Assembly (NCBI RefSeq): GCF_921293095.1
Contig: NC_060252.1
Coordinates: 45,508,881 to 45,572,880, forward strand
Length of the DNA: 64,000 nt
Direction of reading: 5' to 3'
From: Ischnura elegans
Taxonomy: Eukaryota; Arthropoda; Insecta; Odonata; Coenagrionidae
The position numbers and the translations under genes were made by a program. Below, in pieces: positions 1 through 11,722 of this stretch; position 1 is the stretch's first letter, and the number at the start of each line of letters is the position of its first letter. Under the pieces are notes generated by a model. That model worked only from the letters and a program-made list of their open reading frames with translations. It was not told the origin of the DNA and ran no database searches.

Positions 1-1869
1 CCGCCATGTTTCGACCGAACGCGCGCCTAATTAAGCGTCTCGCGGGCGGGCCGGAGCAATCGTGCGGCTAATTCCCACGCGGGTGGAGAATATCGTGAGG
101 GGTTGAACGGAACAGAAAAAAATGAACCTACATTTCGATCGGTCATGGGGGGGTCATAGGTAAGGGCACTTGGTCGATCTGCTTTGTTGGACGGCAGTTT
201 TTCCAAGGGTGAGATTTATCTCAAATTTCGTTCAGCTTGTTGCCCTGCTTGGATCGAGGCAAAAACCATCACCAGAAAAATTCAGGGAAAGGAGAAGTGG
301 TGCTTGTTAACCAGGAGTATTAAACCGTAAAACAATGGTAATATACGGCAACATTTAGTTTTTCTAAATGTTCTAATTCGAGATTCAATTATTTTTCAAC
401 GCATTTTATTGCTGTAACTAATCGGTAGGATCATTCCTCGAGGTGTCCTTGAGCCAGGGAGGTGCGCCTGCCCCACCCTTCCAGACATCTACAGTATTAG
501 GTCCAATGCTTTTTAAGACAATTAACTGAGCCACTACGAATTAAGCTCGGGTCACGAATATTTATCCAGATTCATGGCGCTGCACTTAACGGCAAATCAC
601 TCATCTACCTCACTCCAGCATCTCTTCGTGTTTCTTGCAGCGGCACTGAAAACCATTTTCATATTAATATTTATCACGAATCTTGTGAGACTGTTAAAAT
701 TCAATGGATGTAATTGCAAGAACTAAAACAGGGATACGAGCTAAACTGATATGAGCTCTATGGCCTTGAATACTGAATAGAATATGAACGTTTTTTCCAA
801 AACATTACGGCTTTTGGAGCATAATGATATTATATTCCAATTGCAAGTTGTCCCGCAACTTGAAGGAAGTAATTTTTTTATTACCATCGAGTTAAATGAT
901 AAGCATAAGACTGACAAGGTCATCGAGGAACGGTCTCATCGAGTTCGATAAGATTTGGATGTGAGATTCAACTCCCGCGTACATCGACGAGAGACAAAAG
1001 TGGTAAAATGTATCAATGCGATTTTTATACCAACAACTTAACTTCCTTGGTTCAAGTCACTAATTTTTACCTGCTTCCATGAATTAAAAGCGCAGTTTAC
1101 ACACGATCCCTACGCTAAAAGGCTCCAGATATACAAATGAACGGTAAGACATTATTCAGTCTATTAAATGTTAATCGGATTTAAAAATGAATACATAATT
1201 CAAAATGTTCAATTACTCTATTATTCACATACTCACTTATTTAACTACATTATTGGTATTTCTTCCATTTAATTTTTAATATAATCCAAGACCTTGGTTA
1301 AACTTTATTACATATCTTGACGTGCCATGTCTGGGTTGGTATTTCTCTTATTAAAATCGCTTACTTCCTGAAGCTTCATCACTGAGAATTTCATCGCATG
1401 AATCGATTTTAGATGCGTGAACGGAAAATTAAAATCGCAATTTGTCTTTAAAATGTACAAAGTTAAATGGAAAATATATGCCTAGCACGAAAATGTCAAG
1501 AGGAATGAATTGACGGGGAAAATTTGTGGAAGCTATACCTTAACTATTAGGCTCAATGCCTAATACTGTACCCTTGAATTCATGAAAGTTCCCTTCTTAC
1601 TCTACAATCAGGACACAATAAAGTCAGGTCTGAGTGCTAAAGCACAGGCCGGGTGAGCTGAAGGGTCTGAGAGAAGCGCGAAAATAACTTGCAGAGTATC
1701 GCTGCTGAAAACCGAGGTAATTACTTAAATTAAGCTGATGCGCGAATCCTAGGTTGACGGCAGTCATTCCTAGTTTAAATCTAGTCAGTATTGTCGTATA
1801 GTAACTCATACCAGGTTGCACTAACTTAGACTTCGGTATTTCAAGTAATCACTACGTGTAGACAACATA
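1..1869. other. no gene recognised
   Basis: Unique-looking AT-rich sequence after a short CpG-rich opening (1-120). ORFs are short and unlike known proteins. The edge may belong to a feature outside the window. Confidence 0.5.
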
Positions 1870-2537
1870 AATAGGGTATTTTCCTTCATCAAAGAAAACG
1901 AAAGGCATTTATTGCGATTCGTTACCCACCATTAGTGAATTCATAATACACAAATAATTTCGTTTTAGAAATACCGGTTTAGACGATTGGCAATGGTCCA
2001 TTTTTATCCTCATTTGAAAAGGGCCAGATTGGCGCACATGCGATGCCACTCCACGTGACGTCACAGGGACCTAGTTTCTACACGAGAAGATAGGAGTTAT
2101 ACATTGTCTCAGGTTATCAATGCATGCATGAGGCGCAGAGCTCGGGGAAACATGTCTTAATAATCACTTATTAAAACTGGCTAAGGTCGGAAAGTTTTCT
2201 TCATTTGATAAGGTATTAATAATCCTTATTTAAGCCAAGCGATACCAGCCAGCAGGTACTCAGCTACCCGCTAGCACTCTGCGTCGTATCAGCGCTAAGC
2301 CTCGTCTCAACGTCACCTCACAGGGCGGCAGCGGGAACCAGAAACACGTCTCACGGAGAGATTTCCCGGCATTCATACTTACGCGTCGCGTTTTGGCGCG
2401 CTCGAAATTTTTCACTTTTCATTTAATCGCGAAAAATGGATATCGTCATTTAAAAATCTAAAAGCGTGAAATACGTACTCCAGGAGTAATAATCTTTCGA
2501 TTTAGGCAGTAAAAAAATAAAAGGAAACCACCCTATT
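1870..2537 (-). mobile_element. MITE family A, copy 1 (about 670 bp)
   Basis: Ends carry the inverted repeat ATAGGGTRGTTTCC-like sequence, and the interior matches the copies at 18.8 and 60.3 kb in reverse orientation. It has no coding capacity. Shared interior landmarks are ACTCCTGGAGTACGTATTTC, CTGACGTCACGTGG-like sequence and TGCATGCAT. Confidence 0.85.
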
Positions 2538-4955
2538 CTGGCTAGTATGAAGCGAATCAGAACCGAGTAGGGTACGATTCGATGTTGCCAATCCTTGATT
2601 AAATTTCGACGTAAATTGAAAGGCTGGCCTATAAATAAATCATGCACCACTGGACTAGCCCAAGCAGCATTAAAGAGTGCCTTACTTAGCAAAATATCTC
2701 ATCATTCCATCCCAAAATAAATGTGAGAGGATTGTAAATATATGTTGGTCCATATAAATATGATTTTAATCTGTTTAAGTTGTACTGAACCAAGGATACT
2801 CCTGAGGAGAATTGGTCAGAGAACCACAGAATACATGACGACAGAAATAACGGATAAATTTCATTAAACCGTAAGTATGAATAAAGAAAGTATAATCAGT
2901 CAACGTTCTTTCTTAAATTCCCTATATGCTTTTTAGAGTCCAATACAAAGACGCCCAGATTTTTTTCTTTCCGCTTTTGAGAAAACAAATATTAGCTAAA
3001 TAACAATCTAGGTATATAAAATGTAACAAGTTGCAGGTACCATTTACTTGAATTCTAACAAAAAAAGTACGTACATAACACATCTTTACCTGTGTTTTAC
3101 TTTCATGCACTAGAAATAGCCATAGTGAGTAGAATTACGAAGCAGCCAACTTATTACGATGCCAATTTGCGTTATATTGGCGTGACCAAGTGAAGTTAAT
3201 GGCAACTTTTCGTCAACAGCATTGAAATGCTGAATGGTTTAAAATGGAAGCATAAAAAAGTAATGAATGTATTAAACTCCTATTTACAAGCTTAAGTTAG
3301 TAGGTTTAAAAAGGAATGAAAAGTTTTTTTTTAATTAATGTCGACTAATCGCCTACCAAATAGTAAAGCACGGGCTGAAGAAAACAGAGGATAAAATTAT
3401 AAGATATATTACAAGAATAACGATGCGCTACGGGGAATGCGTGACCATTTCGATCAAGTAGGTTAGTAATTATTTTCGAAGTATCTCATGTCAATGATGA
3501 TTAACTTGGAAAGAGTGAATTCATTACTAACACTCATGGTCAACGTACGTATAACCGAATTTTCACCCAATATCATAGTGATTACGCATGCACATAGAAG
3601 GCTATGGGACAAGCAATTCCATCAGTCGACAGATATAATATCAAAATGAAATCCAATGTTGATGAGTGAAACTTCGTTATGTTTTTCACCAGCCAAACAA
3701 GCAAACGCTGCAATATTTTCACAACGAGTCCATCAACTGGTGGCAATACTGAATGGTTTACCAAAGATTAAGCAGATCGTTAAGCCACGACCAAATGGCT
3801 ATACGAAGTGTTTTTTTGGAAAAAAATGACCCCTTTCCGTAGGAATCTGTTTTGACTTTCTGCTTTCATTAGACCCGACCGAATACCCGACTTTCATAGA
3901 CCTGTCTGCAGTGGGCGCCGTGCGATCTCCAAGGGGCGAAAAAGTAGCCTCGAAAACCCGAACAATTTCAAATAAATTGAGTGATTTAATCCTGAAAAGC
4001 CAATAAAATAAACTGGTGAAAGCTATAAATTCTAAATTTACGTTTGTTTTTTAATTCATAAGTACACTTGCTTCATTTTCATTCATACTTTGAGACTAAA
4101 TTTCTAGAGGGAGCACTTTCAGAACCCACGCGAGAAGTCTTTAACAACCCTAAGCAGACAATTCCCCGTTTCCTCTGACTTGTAACACTCCTGATTTATG
4201 GACACTGTGAAGAGGTATTCCCTCGCCCTCTGCTAACTCCAGTAACTGCCGGGCAAGTCCTCCGCGGATGTTTTTGCATCAAATCGCTAAAAGAGAATCG
4301 ATTTCCGACCCAAAATGGCGGGCGGTGCATCCCCAAAAACGACGGAAAACCCCTCCTCACCCACACACATTCATTTCAACCACCCACGACGACCCCGACC
4401 TTGGCCGACTCATGGCAAGAAAGGGCAAGCGCGGGCAACGAACCGTGCGCTCGCTCGTTAGAGGAAATTTGGGGGCATCCTCGCCAAGTCTACGAGGGAA
4501 GGGGTGGGGCGCGAAGACGAAAGACACATGCGACGGGCTCTCATGGTGACCATTCTAATATCAAACCGGAATTCCATTACTTCACCGTATAGTACTCAAC
4601 ACCATTTTTGCAATTTTCCTCGCATTATGATGGCATTTATCTTACGGAATATTCAAATTTAGGGGAGATAAAAATGTTATTAAAGAGTAGTAAAATGAAA
4701 CCTTTAGAAAAATTAAGTATCATCAAATTATAATAATAAATTTTAATGCTTATTGAACTCTTTCTGAAAGTGTGGGGAATTTTATATTCTAATGTAGATG
4801 ATATACCATCGCGTGAGGGGATAAGTGTTTTTTAAATATGGTGATTCACATCTGGAAAATGAAGACATCGGACCGCAGTGCCAAAGGAAGACCCAGAAAG
4901 ATTCACTTTGAGCAAGTTATTAAGGATGTTTAACATAATAAGTACGTGAATACGA
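2538..4955. other. no gene recognised
   Basis: AT-rich DNA, with a GC-rich patch at 4100-4560 open on the plus strand but without recognisable protein similarity. Around 4855-4930 a frame reads GRPRKIHFEQVIKDV, faintly like a LINE C-terminus; too short to call. Confidence 0.4.
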
Positions 4956-5212
4956 AAAAGTTAGCTGGAGTGACGACAAGGCTAAATCAGCAGTGCCGGA
5001 ACGCACTTTCCTCAACTTTTTTTAGAAGTGAAATACTACTCTATGTTTTTTATTACAAGTTATTATTTACATTTTATTACATTTTTGTTGTTTGGGAACG
5101 AATGTATATGTTAGAAATTTTGAGGCACCAAAATTGATAAAAGTGTTATTTGACAACTATACCTTTTGCTAACCAGTGCCGGAACGGCGTTCCGGCACCA
5201 TGACACCACTGG
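4956..5212 (+). mobile_element. MITE family B, copy 1
   Basis: Shares GTGCCGGAACGGCGTTCCGG (palindromic) near the right end and AAAGTGAAATA.TACTC-type interior with the copies at 15.7/16.9 and 17.2 kb. Margins read as inverted GTCATGGTGCCGGAACG-like ends. Non-coding. Confidence 0.72.
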
Positions 5213-5457
5213 TTAGCTGATGGGAGAGTGGAGAGAAGAGCTGCTTCAAAACATTCTCCAGATTGGTGATGATGAAGAGGATAAGGAAACATTAAACTAT
5301 TCAACTGTAACAGGAAATATGATGGCAGGCCTTTTTTAATTCCTCAGTCATTCCATGACTTCAGAAACTATGAAATTCCATGACTTCCCTGATTTCTTAG
5401 GTTTTCTAGAAGTAAGGTAAGAGAAGAAGTTAATGACTATTCGTAAAGTCTTTGGTC

Positions 5458-5715
5458 CATTGGCGTAGCCAGGGGGGTCCTGACCCCTCCACCCCCCGCC
5501 GAAATATAAAAACAATTATCTTCCTTCTGAAGAAAAAACAAAATATTGAAAAATCATAAATTAACAAAAGGTTTCTTTGACAAATGAAGTTTTTTCGATT
5601 GTGAAAAGTGTTAAAATTAGTTAAAACCCCTGTACTTGGTACTCTGTTTTTCAAAAATTTTCCCCCCTGCTTTTGAACCCCCGAACTTCGAACAAAATTC
5701 CTGGCTACGCTACTG
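5458..5715. mobile_element. hAT-type MITE with 8-bp target duplication (family D)
   Basis: Starts CATTGGCGTAGCCAGG and ends CCTGGCTACGCTACTG. The flanks CTTTGGTC (5450-5457) and CTTTGGTT (5716-5723) are an 8-bp duplication with one change, the size used by hAT transposases. Related to the 20.2-kb copy. Confidence 0.85.
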
Positions 5716-6450
5716 CTTTGGTTCTTCCTCCATGCGCGAGCAGAATGGAAAAACTCCACGACGGATCTAAAATATCATTTCTTTCGCCCTTTTCCACTCC
5801 TACCACCTCAGGAGCGGCAAAAAAAATCGCCTGTTTCCTCGCTCTCCGTCTTTCTCTTATATCAAAGGGACAAACCCGCCGCCGTCTTCCCTTTTCTCGA
5901 GTTTCCGACACTCGCCACCGAGGTGGCGACAGCGTCAAGGCGAGCCCCGAAAAGTAGGCGTGGCTTGCGATTCCGTCGTTGGAAAGGGGAGCGTGGGGAG
6001 TAGGGACGGAGCCGGAGGAAACTTACTGGCTGCCAGCGGGAGGCCATTGTTCGTGGGATGGGTAATAGGGGGGAAGGAAGGGGTTGCGCTTGAAAAAGTA
6101 CCCCTTCCCCGACAAGGCATTAGGGTGCCAATTCCCTTCCCACCGCGATTCGGGTGAAGGGGAAAGGCAACGAGAGAGAAGCTAAGCTATATGGTAATAG
6201 GGGCTGCCGAAGGGACGCGTGGTGATCAGCGCAGAGGTCCCCGACCAGACAGCTAACGCCCTCCGGAGGTCTACATACGAATTAAGTCATCGAAGTATCC
6301 TGGTGAGTAGAAAATCTGCTACAGACGCGCGAATACAAAAATACGACTCATCGCGACGTCGCGACGCGTCGTTGACCAAATCGGTCGAATATGAAATATC
6401 AATAGATTTACCGTGTCAATCGGCTGCGTTTAAAACAAGTAATTTCTGAT
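5716..6450. other. GC/CpG-rich segment without a recognised gene
   Basis: Much richer in G+C and CpG than the flanks, with open frames on both strands as expected from composition. No protein family was recognised. It could be an unmethylated regulatory island, an untranslated first exon, or part of an old repeat. Confidence 0.3.
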
Positions 6451-8411
6451 TTTTTTCCCCCGGACTACATTCACTGGACAAAATATGCATTACGAAGAGC
6501 CTCAAACTTCGAAAAGACAATATCCAAAATATCCACAAAGACAATCCGACGAGAGACTCCAAGGATTAATACAAAAAATAAGAACAAAGGCTATTTTATG
6601 AATATGATAATTTCCACAAAATGATGTTTTAATGAGTTGCAATTTTGAGAATGTAAATCTAACCGCAGTTGCTTTCACGGGTATATGCATCATACCAGGC
6701 CAATTTTAGGAAACTAATCATTCCGACATTCCGATCGCCAGGATTGGCGATCGAAATGTCGGAATGATTAGTTAAAATTAACTTAGGTAGTTGTAGTTAC
6801 TATTTCAATTTCTTCAAAATTTACAAGTTTGAATTGCAATTTTCAGGCAAACTAAATACTTACAGTTAATCCTTATCCCGTGATAAGTCAGTTACTTCTC
6901 ACTTATATTAAAAACCTGATAAAAGAATGAAAATTGGGAGCGGATAGAGACTTAACCTTTAAATTTCGTTTCATTCCAAATCGAATGCCGACTGGCTAAT
7001 ACATATAATTTAACACTATGTAAAATAACCCGGGTTGTAAGGCAGATTTTAGGAAATTAGATGAAATTACATTAAAATAAAAGAATGAAAATGGACAATA
7101 TTGCGTAACGTCATGCAATATTTGAATATATAAAATCCTTCATTTCGGATTACAAAATTTGCATTTCACAAAAATTTTCTATAACTGAAATACTAATCAA
7201 TCCGTTTCTTCACTTGTTAAGGAAATAAATTTATTTTCAAGAAATCAATAAAAAATATATAAAGCCCTCATATAATAATAATGACAAAAAAAACACAATT
7301 AGGAAATGAGATATCTTGGTTATTGAAACCCTAGGGTATGGCATTATCTTGAAAAAATGAAGTCCTAAGATCAGGAATACCTAATAATGGAAAATGCGGC
7401 GGTAAGAGTGAAAATAAAAAATCGAGGGGAAAAATACCATGAGAGGTACATAAAAAGTTAAAAATGCAACTTCTTCAAAATATGAAGGGCTGATTGGAAA
7501 GTGTTACAACAGTTTTAAAAAACGAAATTAGAGGAAAACTACCAAATATGGATTTTTTTATGGAATGGAGGCGGATATAAGAGTATTTATACATTAATTG
7601 GGTAAATTATGGAATGACTACAAGGATTTTTAGGAAATAAAATTAGACCACCACAATCGGTAAGAATGAAGCCGCAACAAATTTCACACTTGCTTTTTAC
7701 CGTACATATTGTATTAGTGTCCCTAATTTCATATCCTTCAATCTTTAGTAAATAAATTTTTCAGAGGGATAGGAAAAAGGACGAAAGATTTAACAGCTTC
7801 ATGAAAAGATCATTTTCAAATATACCTACCCTGCATCAATTTTCAGAAATAATAATTTATAATCGCGAAAATAACTTGAACAAGGCGGGGGAATAAAAGT
7901 AATCAGGATTATTTTGAAAATAAATAGGAATAATTTTTATAATGAAGATTAGATGGATACTTAGAAACAATATTTCGGCTGACCTCTGCCGATATTATTA
8001 CGCCGTTATTCGTCTGCGAACGACATCGTTCAATTTGAAGGGAATCGGAAAGTTAATAATGCATGGGCTATTTAGAAAATAGGGGCAGCAGGTTTTTTTT
8101 ATTTTTAAAATCCAAATTCGGCCTTTTGCTCGAAACTAGCAAAAAATTTACATTGCTCACTCGAAACGTTATTACACGCCAAGACATTTGTCGAGGGTAA
8201 GGGAAAGGATTTTACTGTACCATCAAAGGGTCATTCCAATGGTTCATGTCTATGATCCACAGAATACTATTTGTCATAAATATCGGTCAACAAAAAAGTT
8301 GACAATAAAAGATAGAAACCTGGTGCTGGAGACGAATACTGAATGACAGTGTGTTTCAGGCAGGGGCACAGCTAGGAATTAAGGCTAGGGGGGAACTTAC
8401 TACATGCAAAC
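6451..8411. other. AT-rich sequence, no gene seen
   Basis: Apart from the hairpin at 6712, nothing with structure or coding signal was found. The purine-rich stretch 7200-7900 has no ORF. Confidence 0.5.
6712..6773. repeat. 29-bp hairpin, one mismatch, 4-nt loop
   Basis: Arm 6712-6740 (AACTAATCATTCCGACATTC, then CGATCGCCA) pairs with 6745-6773 around GGAT, with one mismatch. It lies in otherwise featureless AT-rich DNA, and outer AATTTTA/TAAAATT extends the pairing. Confidence 0.75.
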
Positions 8412-8974
8412 TAGTTTGGGGGTTCCTTATGCAGGCTTCCGCGGGTCGATGAGTATGAAGATACGTCTCGTTCGGGTAATACACCGCGTGGGTCCATTGT
8501 TCTCGGACGACAGTTTCGCCGGCGTTACAGTCGGCTTCTTCAGGCCAGTGAAGTAATGATGCAGTGAATTGGCCGCCTTATATATCTGTCCGTAGAGGAT
8601 AGGTCATCTGTGATTGGCTGTCGCTGCTGTGTCTTTTTCCACGCAAAACTCGTTTCCAGGCATGCGGAAGGGAATAGCCGTCTTCCCTAATAAGCCATCG
8701 AAATAAGCAAGGCTCAAGATAATTTCAATAGGGAAGACGGCTATCCCCTTCCGCATGCCTGGAAACGAGTTTTGCGTGGAAAAAGACACAGCAGCGACAG
8801 CCAATCACAGATGACCTATCCTCTACGGACAGATATATAAGGCGGCCAATTCACTGCATCATTACTTCACTGACCTGAAGAAGCCGACTGTAACGCCGGC
8901 GAAACTGTCGTCCGAGAGCAATGGACCCACGCGGTGTATTACCCGAAAGAGACGTATCTTCATAGTTTTGGGGT
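8412..8974. mobile_element. palindromic insertion with 236-bp arms, possibly Penelope-like
   Basis: Arms 8454-8689 and 8729-8964 are nearly identical inverted copies around a 39-nt loop. A 30-nt unpaired leader (8424-8453) with CTTCCGCGG precedes the left arm. Near-identical 12-bp direct repeats (TAGTTTGGGGGT at 8412, TAGTTTTGGGGT at 8963) flank it and may be the target duplication, although G-runs make this one less certain. Each arm contains CTGAAGA...GAAACTGTCGTC, resembling a hammerhead core. Confidence 0.7.
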
Positions 8975-9417
8975 ATTGCATACCCACCAGGGTAGCAGGA
9001 GTTGCGGGGGCCTTCCTCCAGAAAAAAATGAAGAATAATGGTTCAATATGGCGAGTTTTACGGCTTTCTAAGGGATATTTGATAAATCCTAACACTATTC
9101 TATAATTAATACTGATCCAAATAAGTAAAATGGATTAAACTTAAAAATTTCTCTGATCACTGGGGGGGGGGGTTTATCCCCAAAACCCCCCCCCTCGCTG
9201 CGCCACTGGTGGCAGGTACATAGCCAGGAGGAAGGGGGTTATGTGGGTTTCAGTCCCCTAGAAATTTCTACTTTGTGGCGACTGCCCCCCATACATCCCC
9301 TCAGCCCAGCACCACCAATTCTCTGACTTTTAAAGTTGAGGACTGAATCAGGGTCACAGACTCAAAACAGGACAACTACTGCCACCAGAGCTCTAAAGTT
9401 TAAAATTGTTCGAAAAA

Positions 9418-9876
9418 TCAGGCGGATTTCGCAAACGAAAGTCCAACGGAGACCAAGCGACAACAACTACGGCCTTTCCGATGAAAAACAACGATGACAA
9501 TAACTTTCAGCAAAATGCAAACGAAATTCGCAACTTTAATTAATGAAGTATTTAAGATAATAAATAAGCATGGTCCTCCCCATACGACGGAATTGATAAA
9601 AAAATTACCAATGTAGGCAACCTGGACTCCCAAGCCCTCTCCGAAGCTAATATCTCGATACGTTTGTTTTGTGTGATACCGTACGACAAAGAAGAATATG
9701 AAGCAGGCCACGAAACCATGCCATAGGCCATGCCATGAAACAGCAATTAAGCGGGAAATATAAAAGTGGTAAAATTGACTGAGGGTCCCCCAAAGAAAAC
9801 CAACAGGTGAGTACTTGGGGTCCATTAGAATGGACACAAGAAAGAAGAACATAAGGGAACGAAAGAAATTGTCCAC
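9418..9876 (-). other. unassigned 152-codon ORF, hydrophobic
   Basis: The longest uninterrupted ORF in the window. The first in-frame ATG is nine codons in, at about 9852, so roughly 144 residues could be made. Several hydrophobic segments surround a WHGLWHG motif and a WGGPCLFIILN segment. WHG also occurs in MBOAT acyltransferases, but nothing else supports that family. There is no visible splice or promoter context. It may be chance. Confidence 0.25.
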
Positions 9877-10152
9877 GAATAGGTAGAGATGGATTCAGAA
9901 TATTCATCTAAGGACTACAATACTATGAATGAATTGGTCGGCCATTGAACATAATAATCGCATGACATCTACATTCCTCTTCGTCGATCTTTCCATTTCT
10001 CATATGCAAAAAGAATCGGAAAATATTTAAGCACTGTTAAAATTGGACAGTCGAATCCAAAAAAGCGTGAATAGATGAATTTAGTAAGATGTATGGCAAT
10101 ATCAACCTACAAAAAGAGTAAAATTGTAACAACCTTTATTAGTTGCATAGGC

Positions 10153-10445
10153 ATGGGCGTACCCAGCGGGGGGCAGGAGGGGGCAGCTGCCCCCATTGGA
10201 AGCAAAAGCAAAATTTATTTCAAAACGAAATTTTTTAACAAATTTTCTTTAAATCCAATAAAAGTGATATTAGTGTTAAACATGTAATCAAAATAAAAAT
10301 ATTTTTCCGAGCAAATAATTTAAAATGCCTTCTATAAACGCGCTGTTATAATTTTCTTGAAATTTTGGTTTCATAACCTTCTCTGTGTTACGACTTGAAT
10401 GACCACGGCTTGCCCCTCTCTGGTTTTGATCCTGGGTACGCCCAT
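10153..10445. mobile_element. MITE family C, copy 1
   Basis: Ends are ATGGGCGTACCCAGCG and CTGGGTACGCCCAT. Near each end lies a C/G-rich block (GGGGGCAGCTGCCCCC and GCTTGCCCCTCTC); the middle is A/T-rich. Non-coding. The same structure occurs at 52.5 and 59.1 kb. Confidence 0.82.
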
Positions 10446-10504
10446 GTTCATGGGGCCAATTCGGATTTAGGAAAAACAAGGGCAGAAGGTAAACAATTTA
10501 GGCT

Positions 10505-11527
10505 CTTGGGCTACTCATAGAGAAGAGGATGGAGATAAACAAACTGGCTTGCATAGCATTTGTCGATTTAGAGAAGGCTTTTGATAACGTGGAATGGAAA
10601 TCAATGCATAGAATTCTGAAAGAAATCAGAGTGATCTACAATGATCGTAGAATTGTTCACAGTTTGTATAAAAACCAAGCTGTGATAAAATGTGGATCCA
10701 ACTGTACAGAAGCAAGAATAGGAAAGGAGTGAGACAAGGGTGTGCACTGTCCCCCGTAATTTTTAATGTTTACATCGAGAAAACCATCAATGAAATCAAG
10801 AAGGGTTTGAGTGTCAATATCCACGGAGAAAGAATTAGTATGATATTTGCTGACGACGTAGCAGTCATAACCGAGACAGAGAATTATTTGAAGAAGACTT
10901 TGACAAATATGGAAAGGAAAATGGCCATATATCAGCTGAAAATCAACAAAAAGAAGAAAAATATATTAGTATGCAGTAAAATAGAGGAGGCTGGGACAAC
11001 ATTAAGGTAGGAAAACAAATGCTTGAAGAGGTGAAAGGTCTTACCTAGGAAGCCGAATTACCGACGATAGACGAAGCAAGAAAGAAAACGAAGAATTTTC
11101 TTACAGCTGAAAGCACAAGCAAAAAAGCAAGGAAACAATACATGAGATGCTTCATATGACCATGTTTCTCTATAGAAGTGAGGCTTGGACGTTGACAGCA
11201 GCAGAGTGGAGTCATTCGGAATGTAGTGCTACCGAAGAATTATGAAGATAAATGGATAGACCGTGTAAGTAATGAGGAAGTGCTGAGAAGTCTTTAAAAA
11301 AACCTTAAGTAGAAGACGGGAGAACTTAGTTGGCCACATTATAAGACATGGTAGCAACATGTAAAAAATCATAGAGGGACAGATGGAAGGGAAGAAGGGC
11401 AAGGGATGGCCCCAAATGATTTACACAGGGCAGGTTATTAAGAATGTACAAGAGAATAAATAGTTAACTTTGAATAGGCTAGCGGATGTAAGAACGGAAT
11501 GGAGCGCTGCGTCAAACCAATCTTAGG
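10505..11527 (+). pseudogene. LINE reverse transcriptase fragment (non-LTR retrotransposon), broken
   Basis: The translation shows reverse transcriptase motif A (CIAFVDLEKAFDNVEW), motif B (GVRQGCALSPVIFNVY) and motif C (MIFADDVAVI). A one-base loss near 10724 separates motif A from motif B, and stops appear after 11010. Downstream pieces in shifting frames are typical of LINE C-termini: YRSEAWTLTAAE near 11170, WIDRVSNEEVLR near 11250, then LNRLADVRTEWSAASNQS and a stop at about 11526. The 5' half is missing. It cannot encode a working enzyme. Confidence 0.88.
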
Positions 11528-11722
11528 AGTTGATGCGTAGTTTTCCGCGGCGTTGTCTAGATGATGTCTCCATGTTTCTGGGCCTCACCGCGTGGATTTG
11601 TCTTTATGACGATAGTTTCTCCGGTATTCCAACCGGCGTCTTGGAATACCGGAGAAACTGTCGTCATAAAGAAAAATCCACGCGGTGAAGCCCAGAAACA
11701 TGGAGACATCAATCTTAGGAGT
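11518..11722. mobile_element. palindromic insertion in a LINE 3' end, with 13-bp target duplication
   Basis: The direct repeat CAATCTTAGGAGT occurs at 11518-11530 and 11710-11722. Between them is a 32-nt leader with TTTTCCGCGG, then arms at about 11563-11631 and 11642-11710. The right arm runs directly into the duplication. The arms share GAAACT.TCGTC and ACGCGGTG with the 8.4-kb element. It lies just past the stop codon of the LINE ORF. Confidence 0.8.

Noticed and set aside
4268..4592. A 93-codon plus-strand ORF
   Set aside because: Low-complexity Arg/Lys/Pro-rich reading of a GC-rich patch, without a known motif or splice signals.
5673..6157. Several ORFs of 60-109 codons on both strands
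   Set aside because: They overlap in a CpG-rich segment and partly run through a hAT MITE; no protein family is recognisable.
9160..9215. G- and C-runs with GCGCCACTGG resembling a hAT MITE edge
   Set aside because: Only one recognisable edge and no target duplication; too little to annotate as an element.
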